Below the pieces are notes generated by a model, which did not search any database, had not been told where the DNA came from, and saw only the letters and a program-made list of their open reading frames with translations. DNA of 17,847 nucleotides from Pseudomonadota bacterium (GTDB lineage Bacteria; Pseudomonadota; Gammaproteobacteria; Burkholderiales; Burkholderiaceae_C): assembly GCA_023390985.1 (NCBI GenBank), contig JAEWBU010000087.1:1-17847 (forward strand), read 5' to 3'. Numbering within the stretch: position 1 is the stretch's first letter; every line of letters starts with the position of its first letter. Made by a program: the position numbers and the translations under genes. Of this stretch, positions 1 through 6,171 are shown piece by piece.

Positions 1-2156
1 AAGTCGTCCAGCGACAGCGTCACGCCCATATCCTTGAGGCTGCCCATCTTGGCGATGGTGACGTCGATCCCGTCGGCCAGCAGGCTTTCGGTCAGTTCGA
101 GCTTGAGCTTGTGCGGCTGCACGCCCGATTGCTCGATGGCCTGCATCACCTCGTCCACGAACTCGGGATGCCGGAACTGCTTGACGCTGACGTTCACCGA
201 GATCGTCAGGTGGCTGCGATCGGGCCGGTGCTCCCAGGCCACCAACTGCGCGCAGGCGGCGTCCAGCACCCACCGCCCGATCGGGACGATGAGCGAGGTC
301 TCTTCCGCCGCCGAGATGAACTGGTCCGGCGGCACCAGGCCGCGCTGCGGATGCTGCCAGCGCAGCAGCGCCTCCACTCCGATCATGCGGCCGTCGGCGC
401 CCACTTGCGGCTGGTAGTCGATGCGGAACTGGTTTTCGCGCCAGGCCTGCCGCAGGTCGGCTGCCAGGGCGGCATTGGCGCTGACCACCGCCTGCATCTC
501 CGGGTCGAAGAAGCGGACCGTGTTGCGCCCCGCGCTCTTGGCCTGGTACATGGCCAGGTCGGCCTGCTTGAGCAGCTCGCTCACCACGCGATCGTTCTTG
601 CTGAACAGGGTGACGCCGATGCTGCAGGTCGAGTGGTGCAGGTAGCCCGGCAGCACGTAGGGCTCGCCGAGCGCCGCGAGGATGCGTTCGGCCACCGCGC
701 GAGCGCCGGTGGCTGGGTCCAGCGGCTTCTCACCACGGTTCTCCAGCAGGATCACGAACTCGTCGCCGCCCAGGCGCGCCACGGTGTCGCCCTTGGCCAC
801 GCAGGAGCGCAGCCGTTCGGCCACCAGCTGCAGCAGCAGGTCGCCTTTCTGGTGGCCCAGCGTGTCGTTGAGCACCTTGAAGTTGTCCAGGTCGATGAAC
901 ATCAGCGCGCCTTCGCGCGGCCGTGCCGGGTCGGCCAGCGCGGCATGCAGGCGGTCCATCAGCAGCTGGCGGTTGGGCAGCTTGGTGAGCGCGTCATAGA
1001 AGGCCAGGTGCTGGATCTTCTCCTCCGCGAGCTTCCGCTCGGTGACGTCGCGGCCCACCGCCACCCAGTGCGTGAGCTTGCGCTGCTTGTCCCACACGGG
1101 CGAGACGTCCAGGTCCACCCAGAACGGCTCGCCGTTCTTCTTGTAGTTGATCAGGTCGACCCGCGCGGGCCGCCACTCCTCCAGCGCCGCGCGGATCTGG
1201 TCGAGCGATCGACGCTGCGTGTTGGGCCCCTGCAGCAGCCGCGGCGTGCGGCCGATCACCTCGTCGCGCGTGTAGCCGGTGCGGCGCTCGAACGCTTCGT
1301 TGACGAACACGATGCGCGGCCCCGGTTCGCTGAACGGGCCGGCCTCCGTGATGATCACGATGTCGTTCAGGCGGGCGATGCTGCCTTCCAGCAGCCGCAG
1401 CTGCTCCTGCGACTTGCGGCGCTCGGTCACGTCGCGCAGGTGGATTGCCATGCCCGCGCCGAAGGGGAAGCCGCGCACCTCGAGCCAGTGCGACAGGCGC
1501 GCATCGAGCTGCTCGAACTCGAGCTTCACGCCGCGCGCGAGCGAAGTCCGGAACTGCTCCTCCAGCCGCAGGCGCGCGGTCTTCTGGAAGGAGTTCCAGA
1601 AGCGCCGGCCGATCAGCTGCGCGCTGGGCGCGCCCAGCATCTCCTCGGCCTGCTCGTTGAGGAAGGTGTAGTGGCCGTTGCGGTCGACCGTCGCGAAGGC
1701 CTCGCCGCTGCCCAGCGCCGCGCCCATCCGCAGCAGCGTGCCGGGACGCAGGCCGCGCGGCGCGATTTCCTGCACCGCGCCTTGCACGGCCACGATGCGG
1801 CCGGCCTCGTCGCGCACCGGCTGGCCGAGCGAACGCACCCAGGCGCGCCGGCCATCCAGGAGGAGGATCTGCGCCTCCTCGTCGAACGGCTTTCCCTCGG
1901 TGGCGCAGGCCTTCAGCAGCTCTTCCAGCGAAGCCTTGCAGCCGGGCGCGTAGTGCCTCAGCGGATCGTCCGCCGGCGGCGCGTAGCCGGCGGGAGCGCC
2001 ATGCATCGTTGCCAGCTGGTCGGACCAGAAGAGCCTGGGCGGCTCCAGGTCGAGGCGCCAGATCCCGATCGAGGCCGCGCGCTCCAGCATGCGCACGACG
2101 TCGTCGTCCTGCGCGCGGAGGTCGTGGAAAGAGGAAGGCTCGGCAGTCGAAGGCAT
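1..2156 (-). CDS. PAS-PAS-PAS-GGDEF-EAL cyclic-di-GMP signalling protein (C-terminus cut by window edge)
   Basis: A composite sensor and c-di-GMP turnover protein; 718 codons are visible and the end of the EAL domain lies beyond the left edge. Reading from ATG 2156: three PAS-type sensor domains at roughly residues 22-135, 140-250 and 258-380, the third ending in DVTERK; a GGDEF diguanylate cyclase domain with an intact GGDEF at 463-467; and an EAL phosphodiesterase domain with EAL at 595-597, followed by VNVS, LTES and DDF, all catalytic-site signatures. Both catalytic motifs look intact, so the net activity cannot be told. The inhibitory I-site Arg (RxxD before GGDEF) is replaced by Ala (AKGD). 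No membrane segment or signal peptide is seen, so it should be cytoplasmic. No good Shine-Dalgarno precedes ATG 2156, but no better in-frame start is present. It lies 84 bp downstream of another EAL gene on the same strand. Confidence 0.93.
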   Translation of the reverse strand, partial: MPSTAEPSSFHDLRAQDDDVVRMLERAASIGIWRLDLEPPRLFWSDQLATMHGAPAGYAPPADDPLRHYAPGCKASLEELLKACATEGKPFDEEAQILLLDGRRAWVRSLGQPVRDEAGRIVAVQGAVQEIAPRGLRPGTLLRMGAALGSGEAFATVDRNGHYTFLNEQAEEMLGAPSAQLIGRRFWNSFQKTARLRLEEQFRTSLARGVKLEFEQLDARLSHWLEVRGFPFGAGMAIHLRDVTERRKSQEQLRLLEGSIARLNDIVIITEAGPFSEPGPRIVFVNEAFERRTGYTRDEVIGRTPRLLQGPNTQRRSLDQIRAALEEWRPARVDLINYKKNGEPFWVDLDVSPVWDKQRKLTHWVAVGRDVTERKLAEEKIQHLAFYDALTKLPNRQLLMDRLHAALADPARPREGALMFIDLDNFKVLNDTLGHQKGDLLLQLVAERLRSCVAKGDTVARLGGDEFVILLENRGEKPLDPATGARAVAERILAALGEPYVLPGYLHHSTCSIGVTLFSKNDRVVSELLKQADLAMYQAKSAGRNTVRFFDPEMQAVVSANAALAADLRQAWRENQFRIDYQPQVGADGRMIGVEALLRWQHPQRGLVPPDQFISAAEETSLIVPIGRWVLDAACAQLVAWEHRPDRSHLTISVNVSVKQFRHPEFVDEVMQAIEQSGVQPHKLKLELTESLLADGIDVTIAKMGSLKDMGVTLSLDD

Positions 2157-2240
2157 GGCAGGCGCCGTGATGTTAAGTCGCCCCTTTGCATGCTCCAGTA
2201 GGCGCCGTCCTACCGGGCTGTCGCGTTGATCCGATCACCT
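2157..2240. other. Spacer between the two c-di-GMP genes with a 9-bp direct repeat
   Basis: This 84-bp gap separates the two co-oriented EAL genes. It holds two copies of AGGCGCCGT, at 2160-2168 and 2200-2208, exactly 40 bp apart. No T-tract hairpin terminator and no convincing promoter is visible, so read-through from the upstream gene is possible. Confidence 0.5.
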
Positions 2241-4127
2241 TCAGCAGGGCGCCAGCACGCGGCCCAGCATGCGCCCAAGTTCGTCGGCGGGTATCGGCGG
2301 GCTGTACAGGAAGCCTTGCGCGCAGTCACAGCGCAGCTTGCGCAGCGCCCTCGCCTGGTCCTGCGTCTCCACGCCTTCGGCCACCACGCGAAGGCTGAGG
2401 TTGCGCGCCAGGTGGACGCAGGTGGCGACGATGTCGCGGTAGGCGGGGTCGGTGCTGATCTTTTTGACGAAGGCCCGGTCGATCTTCACTTCATCGACCG
2501 GCAGCGTGACGATGTAGGCGAGCGATGAATAGCCGGTGCCGAAGTCGTCGATGGCCACCGGCAGCCCGAGCCGGCGCACTTCGCTGAGCACCTCGATCGC
2601 CCGTTCCATGTTGCTGATCAGCACGCTCTCGGTGACCTCGATCGACAGCGCCGCCGGGTCGCCGTCGACGGCCGCCAGGGCTTCGCGCAGGTGCCGCACC
2701 AGGTCGCCGTCGCGCAGCTGCGCGGCCGCCACGTTGACGGCGATGCGCGGCGCGGGCAGACCGGCATCGCGCCAGCGCCGCCAGTCGGCCACCGCCCGCT
2801 CCAGGATGCGGCGGCCGACGTCCTTGATCAGCCCCGTGGCTTCCAGCGCCGGAACGAACTCCGAAGGCGGCACCAGCCCGCGCTGCGGATGCTCCCAGCG
2901 GATCAGTGCCTCCACGCCCTGGATGCGGCCGGTCGCCAGATCCACCTTGGGCTGGTAGTAGTTGATGAACTCGTCGTGGGCGAGCGCGTTGCGCAGCTGC
3001 GGCTCCAGCCGGTAGTGCGTCGGGGTGGTGGCGCTGTCCACCGACTTGTCGAAGAACGCCGTGGGCTCGTCGCGCTCGATCGCCAGCTGCAGCGCCGCGT
3101 CGGCCGCGTTCACCACCTCGTCGAGGGTGGCGCCGTCGCGCGGATAGGCGGCGAAGCCCAGGTGCACCGGGCAGACCAGCGTGAGGTCGTTCACCACGTA
3201 GGGCGCCTGCAGCTGCGCGGCCACCATCGGCGCCTGCAGGCGGGCGAAGGACTGCGGCTCCATCTCGGGGAAGAACAACAGGAACAGGCCGCGCTTGATG
3301 CGGCCGATGAAGGCGCCGCCCGCCGCGATGACGCGCAGCCGGTCCGCGGTCTGCTGCACCAGCGCATCGGCCACGCGGAAACCGTGCGCCGTGCTGATCT
3401 GCGTGAGGGCCTTCAGCCGCACGAAGCAGGCGATCCCGCGCTGCGGCTTGAGCGCTTCGAATTCCGCTTCGAAGTGCAGCCAGTTGGGCAGGCCGGTGAG
3501 GCGATCGGTCTGCGTCGCCAGACGCAGCTGCCGGCGCAGCGAGAGCTGGTTGCAGATGGCGCGCGCGATGCGCTCCAGCGCGCCGCGTTGCGGATCGGTC
3601 AGTCGCCGAGGCGCCTGGTCCATCACGCACAACGCGCCGATCGCGCTGCCCTCGCGCGTGCGCAGCGGTGCGCCGGCATAGAAGCGCACGGGCAGGCTGT
3701 CAGGCCCGTGCAGGCCGGACATGAACCAGGGCACGCGCGCCGTGTCGGGGATCTCCAGCACCGCATCGGACGAGAGGATGGCGCGCGAGCACAGGCCCGC
3801 GTTGCGGCTCACTTCGGCGACCGGGATGCCCACACGCGACTTGTAGCGCTGGCGCGAGCCGTCGATGAAGCTCAGTGCCGCCATCGGCGCGCCGCAGGTC
3901 GCGGCGGCCAGTTCGACCAGGGTGTCCAGCTCCGCGTCGGCCTGGCTGTCCAGCACCGAGAGTTCGCGCAGGTCCGTGAGGCGCTCGGTCTCGTCGTCCG
4001 GCAGCAGCGGCGCCGCATGCAGCATCGCCAGCTGGTCCGGCGACAACGGCTGGCCTCGCCGCACCAGCGGTGCGGCCCAGGCGAATCGGCGCCAGGATTG
4101 TTCACTGCCGGTCCCGAGTTCCATCAT
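2241..4127 (-). CDS. GAF domain, degenerate GGDEF and intact EAL protein; probable c-di-GMP phosphodiesterase
   Basis: Predicted cytoplasmic enzyme of 628 aa that hydrolyses c-di-GMP. Domains: GAF at about 55-180 (RVGIPV, PVRFYAGAPLRT, GALCVMD are typical); a GGDEF-fold domain at about 205-355 whose GGDEF position reads KRGLF (278-282), so it should not make c-di-GMP; and an EAL domain from about 375 to the end with EAL at 406-408. The EAL part keeps its active-site signatures: ALIRW, NVAAAQL, EVTES, DDFGTGYSS, KIDRAFV, AEGVE and QGFLYS. Start choice: GTG 4148 would add seven residues, but a GGAGGGGG Shine-Dalgarno lies at 4134-4141, placed for ATG 4127 (or the ATG next to it, 4124), so 4127 is preferred. 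In related enzymes a dead GGDEF domain can bind GTP and tune the EAL; here that is inference. It is divergent from the SH3/M48 pair. Confidence 0.93.
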   Translation of the reverse strand: MMELGTGSEQSWRRFAWAAPLVRRGQPLSPDQLAMLHAAPLLPDDETERLTDLRELSVLDSQADAELDTLVELAAATCGAPMAALSFIDGSRQRYKSRVGIPVAEVSRNAGLCSRAILSSDAVLEIPDTARVPWFMSGLHGPDSLPVRFYAGAPLRTREGSAIGALCVMDQAPRRLTDPQRGALERIARAICNQLSLRRQLRLATQTDRLTGLPNWLHFEAEFEALKPQRGIACFVRLKALTQISTAHGFRVADALVQQTADRLRVIAAGGAFIGRIKRGLFLLFFPEMEPQSFARLQAPMVAAQLQAPYVVNDLTLVCPVHLGFAAYPRDGATLDEVVNAADAALQLAIERDEPTAFFDKSVDSATTPTHYRLEPQLRNALAHDEFINYYQPKVDLATGRIQGVEALIRWEHPQRGLVPPSEFVPALEATGLIKDVGRRILERAVADWRRWRDAGLPAPRIAVNVAAAQLRDGDLVRHLREALAAVDGDPAALSIEVTESVLISNMERAIEVLSEVRRLGLPVAIDDFGTGYSSLAYIVTLPVDEVKIDRAFVKKISTDPAYRDIVATCVHLARNLSLRVVAEGVETQDQARALRKLRCDCAQGFLYSPPIPADELGRMLGRVLAPC

Positions 4128-4133
4128 GGTCGT

Positions 4134-4141
4134 CCCCCTCC
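4134..4141 (-). promoter_or_regulatory. Ribosome binding site deciding the start of the GAF-GGDEF-EAL gene
   Basis: The minus strand reads GGAGGGGG here, close to the anti-Shine-Dalgarno consensus, and ATG 4127 follows after six bases (nine from the GGAGG core). The site lies inside the reading frame that a GTG start at 4148 would use, which argues for the shorter protein. Confidence 0.6.
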
Positions 4142-4146
4142 ATGGC

Positions 4147-4179
4147 ACGTCCGTTCGCCAGGCAAGCTGAGCCGGACGT
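4147..4179. repeat. Perfect 7-bp inverted repeat, 19-nt spacer
   Basis: ACGTCCG (4147-4153) and CGGACGT (4173-4179) are perfect reverse complements separated by 19 bases. On the minus strand the dyad ends six bases before the Shine-Dalgarno of the GAF-GGDEF-EAL gene, so it could be a 5'UTR hairpin or an operator. Function is not shown. Confidence 0.4.
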
Positions 4180-4195
4180 AAGCAGGTTTTTCACG

Positions 4196-4217
4196 ACGCT
4201 TCGAATGTAAGAAGCGT
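4196..4217. promoter_or_regulatory. Perfect 7-bp dyad with 8-bp spacer, candidate operator
   Basis: ACGCTTC (4196-4202) and GAAGCGT (4211-4217) flank GAATGTAA. The 22-bp dyad sits in the middle of the about 200-bp region between two divergent genes, where a transcription factor site would be expected. The centre-to-centre spacing of 15 bp is not a full helical turn multiple, so a hairpin is an equal possibility. No regulator is encoded nearby. Confidence 0.4.
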
Positions 4218-4257
4218 GTTCTGGATGAGGTTGTCGGAATGGACGAGGTGGTCTTGT

Positions 4258-4286
4258 AGGACACCTACCGTTGAGCTTCATAGAAT
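4258..4286 (+). promoter_or_regulatory. Candidate sigma70 promoter for the SH3/M48 pair
   Basis: A -35-like AGGACA (4258-4263) and a -10-like TAGAAT (4281-4286, five of six matches to consensus) are spaced by 17 bp and lie about 40 bp before the start at 4327. This is the best match in the intergenic region; it rests on inspection only. Confidence 0.4.
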
Positions 4287-4326
4287 TCCGCTCATCTGTG
4301 ACGTCCCGACGGAAAGGGGAAGAACG

Positions 4327-4896
4327 ATGCGCACGCGATTCGGCGGGGCTTTGCTGGTCCTGGCATGCCTGGTGGCCGGCGGGGCCGTACACGCCCAGGC
4401 CCAGGAGGAGACGGTGGTGGTGCGACGCGCCACCGAAGTGCGCGAGCAGCCCGGCGAGAGCCGCAGCCTGGCGTCGCTGCAGGCCGAGGCGTCGGTGACG
4501 CGACTGGCCGATCGCCAGGGCCCCTGGGTCCGCGTGCGGACCGGTGCGGGCGTGGTCGGCTGGGTGCACCTGTTCGACCTGGGCACGGCGGGCGGCGCTG
4601 GAGCGTCGTCCGGCGGCGGCGCCTCCGGCCTGTTCCGCGGCGTCACCCGGCTGTTCGGCAAGCCCGCGACGACTTCCGCCTCGAACAACGCCACCCTCGG
4701 CATCCGGGGACTGGGCGCTGAAGACCTGGCCCAGGCTCAGCCGGACACGGCAGCGGTTTCGAGGATGGAAGCGCTGCGGGTCTCGGAACCGCAGGCCCGG
4801 CAGTTCGCGCGCGAAGCGGGCTTGGCGGCGCAGACGGTTTCCACCCTGCCCGCTCCGGCTCAACCGGTTACCTCCAACCCGGGAGCCTCGCAATGA
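4327..4896 (+). CDS. Exported SH3-domain protein
   Basis: A 189-aa protein with a clear N-terminal signal sequence: basic MRTR, then a hydrophobic run and a probable signal peptidase I site after AVHA near residue 24. Residues of about 28-85 form a bacterial SH3-like domain (VVVRRATEVREQPG at the start, GPWVRVRTGAGVVGWVHL at the end). The remainder is low-complexity Gly/Ala/Ser followed by a helical tail. Such domains often bind peptidoglycan or periplasmic partners; the target here is unknown. Start 4327 is supported by AGGGGA at 4315-4320, six bases upstream. Its TGA overlaps the ATG of the M48 protease gene (ATGA, 4893-4896), so the two are translationally coupled and the products may act together in the periplasm. 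Confidence 0.88.
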   Translation: MRTRFGGALLVLACLVAGGAVHAQAQEETVVVRRATEVREQPGESRSLASLQAEASVTRLADRQGPWVRVRTGAGVVGWVHLFDLGTAGGAGASSGGGASGLFRGVTRLFGKPATTSASNNATLGIRGLGAEDLAQAQPDTAAVSRMEALRVSEPQARQFAREAGLAAQTVSTLPAPAQPVTSNPGASQ

Positions 4897-5840
4897 ACCT
4901 GCGCCGACTTGCCCTTGCCGCCGGCCTGGCGCTCGCGCTCACGCCCGCCGTCGCCCAGAACAATCCGCTGGGGGCGCTGAACTCGATCCTGAATGCGGTG
5001 CAGCAGCAGCCCGGGAAGGCGGCGCCGGCCGGTCCGCTCGGTGCCCTGCTCGCGCCGGCGCAGCAGCCCGCCGCCGCGACCCAGCCCGGCGGCGTCGACT
5101 TCATGGCGCTGCTGTCGCAGGACGCGCCGATCGATGAACCGAAGGAGATCGAGATCGGCCGCCAGCTTGCCGCCGTGCTGCTGGGGAGCAAGCCCATGCA
5201 TGGCGACGCGGCGCTGCAGCGCTACGTCAACCAGCTTGGCCGCTGGATCGCGCTGCAGACGGGCCGGCCCCTGCTGCCCTGGACCTTCACCGTGCTGGAC
5301 GACCCCGGGTTCAACGCCTTCGCCGCGCCGGGCGGCTATGTGTTCGTGACGAGCGGACTGGTGGACCGCGTCGACGAGGCGGAGCTCGCCGGCATCCTGG
5401 CGCACGAGATCACGCACGTCACCGAACGGCACCACCTGCAGGCGCTGCGGACGAAAGCGCGCGCGGGCGCCTTCACGCAGTTGATCGGTTCGCAGATCCG
5501 CACGAGTGCGGTGGGTTCGCTGGTGTCGCAGCAGGTGCTGGCCATGGCCCGCAGCCTGTATTCGAGCGGCCTCGACCAGCAGGACGAATTCGATGCGGAC
5601 CGCCAGGGCGTCGTCTTCGCCGCGCGGGCCGGCTTCGACCCCTACGGCCTGCCCGGCGTGCTGCAGCAGCTGCGCGGCCAGGCGCCGGACGATCCGCTGT
5701 TCGCCCTGTCGCTCTCAACCCATCCGCCGGCGCAGCAGCGGCTGGACGCGCTGGCCACGGCCATGGGGAATCGCCTGGACGCCTTCACGGCGCGGCCGGT
5801 GGTGAAGATCGACCAGCGGGTGGCCCGCGCCAGGCGCTGA
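4893..5840 (+). CDS. M48-family periplasmic zinc metalloprotease
   Basis: A 315-aa exported protease. Residues 1-22 form a signal peptide (hydrophobic core, cleavage near PAVA-Q), followed by a Pro/Ala/Gln-rich linker to about residue 65. The peptidase M48 core carries the zinc-binding and catalytic HEITH at 171-175 (within ILAHEITHVTERH) and the downstream third zinc ligand Glu in EFDAD (232-236). The final THPPAQQRLDAL segment is also typical of the family. Proteases of this type (BepA and LoiP are relatives) act in envelope quality control in the periplasm; whether it is associated with the outer membrane cannot be said. There is no lipobox Cys and no TPR tail, so it is shorter than BepA. 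Its start overlaps the stop of the SH3 gene, and a strong terminator follows 18 bases after the stop. Confidence 0.93.
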   Translation: MNLRRLALAAGLALALTPAVAQNNPLGALNSILNAVQQQPGKAAPAGPLGALLAPAQQPAAATQPGGVDFMALLSQDAPIDEPKEIEIGRQLAAVLLGSKPMHGDAALQRYVNQLGRWIALQTGRPLLPWTFTVLDDPGFNAFAAPGGYVFVTSGLVDRVDEAELAGILAHEITHVTERHHLQALRTKARAGAFTQLIGSQIRTSAVGSLVSQQVLAMARSLYSSGLDQQDEFDADRQGVVFAARAGFDPYGLPGVLQQLRGQAPDDPLFALSLSTHPPAQQRLDALATAMGNRLDAFTARPVVKIDQRVARARR

Positions 5841-5858
5841 AACGGCTCAGCCAAAGAA

Positions 5859-5897
5859 AAGGGTCTGGCCTCTTGCGAGACCAGACCCTTCGTTTTT
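5859..5897. terminator. Bidirectional Rho-independent terminator
   Basis: AAGGGTCTGG (5859-5868) and CCAGACCCTT (5881-5890) form a perfect 10-bp stem, extended inward by CTC/GAG after one C-A mismatch, closing on a TTGC loop. On the plus strand CGTTTTT follows, ending the M48 transcript. On the minus strand the stem is followed by TTTTCTTT, so it can also end the tRNA transcript. The plus-strand T-tract ends at the base complementary to the last base of the tRNA-Arg CCA. Confidence 0.88.
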
Positions 5898-5973
5898 GGC
5901 GCGGCTGGCAGGATTCGAACCCACGACCCCTTGGTTCGTAGCCAAGTACTCTATCCAACTGAGCTACAGCCGC
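5897..5973 (-). tRNA. tRNA-Arg (anticodon ACG)
   Basis: The 77-nt gene folds as a cloverleaf: acceptor GCGGCTG pairs with CAGCCGC, the anticodon stem CTTGG/CCAAG encloses the loop CTACGAA with anticodon ACG, and the T loop is TTCGAAT. The CCA end is encoded. ACG is read after A34-to-inosine editing by TadA, serving CGU, CGC and CGA. It lies 44 bp downstream of tRNA-Ile2 and directly upstream of the terminator hairpin. Confidence 0.96.
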
Positions 5974-5983
5974 GAAGCCAGCG

Positions 5984-5989
5984 AGTATA
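5984..5989 (-). promoter_or_regulatory. Extended -10 box of tRNA-Arg
   Basis: The minus strand reads TGC-TATACT, an extended -10 (five of six plus the upstream TG), 10 bases before the tRNA-Arg 5' end. No good -35 is seen at 16-18 bp. It suggests that tRNA-Arg can start its own transcript as well as being read from tRNA-Ile2. Confidence 0.5.
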
Positions 5990-6017
5990 GCAGGAGTTTG
6001 GGCCTGCCCTCGACGGT

Positions 6018-6094
6018 TGGTAGGGCGTGCTGGACTTGAACCAGCGACCAAGGGATTATGAGTCCCCTGCTCTGACCAACTGAGCTAACGCCCC
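6018..6094 (-). tRNA. tRNA-Ile2 (anticodon CAT, lysidine type)
   Basis: A 77-nt cloverleaf with encoded CCA. The anticodon loop CTCATAA has anticodon CAT, which could be read as methionine. The anticodon arm and T arm, however, match the E. coli AUA-decoding tRNA-Ile2 as I recall it: AGAGCAGG before the anticodon stem, then CTTGGTCGCTGG, TTCAAGT and CCAGC. C34 would be converted to lysidine by TilS, so it decodes AUA. The first acceptor pair is G-U. Calling it Ile2 and not Met is inference from these identity segments. Confidence 0.85.
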
Positions 6095-6104
6095 GACCCC
6101 GGGG

Positions 6105-6110
6105 ATTGTA
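6105..6110 (-). promoter_or_regulatory. -10 box of tRNA-Ile2
   Basis: The minus strand reads TACAAT, followed by a GC-only discriminator (CCCCGGGG) and the tRNA 5' end ten bases later. A GC-rich discriminator is typical of stringently controlled stable RNA promoters. The -35 region falls on the REP-like palindrome and is weak. Confidence 0.55.
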
Positions 6111-6126
6111 GGGATCAGGGAGCTGG

Positions 6127-6146
6127 ATCCCCGCCTTCGCGGGGAT
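6127..6146. repeat. REP-like palindrome
   Basis: ATCCCCGC (6127-6134) and GCGGGGAT (6139-6146) are perfect reverse complements around a CTTC loop. The unit GGATCCCCGCCTTCGCGGGG resembles the dispersed extragenic palindromes (type CCCGCGAAGGCGGG) found in many copies in several proteobacterial genomes. Copy number in this genome cannot be seen. Confidence 0.6.
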
Positions 6147-6171
6147 GACCGCGCGCCGCGCGCGCGGTCAT
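6145..6171. terminator. GC-rich perfect hairpin over the hrcA stop codon
   Basis: Two 12-base arms, ATGACCGCGCGC (6145-6156) and GCGCGCGGTCAT (6160-6171), are exact reverse complements with a CGC loop. The hrcA stop (minus TGA, 6170-6168) lies inside one arm. There is no T-tract, so it is not a standard terminator; it could stabilise the 3' end of the hrcA mRNA or pause polymerase. It overlaps the REP-like palindrome by two bases, giving back-to-back stems. Confidence 0.45.

Noticed and set aside
111..4181. Long plus-strand frames at 111-2201 and 2691-4181
   Set aside because: They are His/Arg/Gln-rich shadows of the c-di-GMP genes, which carry clear GGDEF/EAL motifs on the other strand.
4216..4326. 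N-terminal extension of the SH3 protein
   Set aside because: It would bury the signal peptide; ATG 4327 has a good ribosome binding site and a classic signal sequence.
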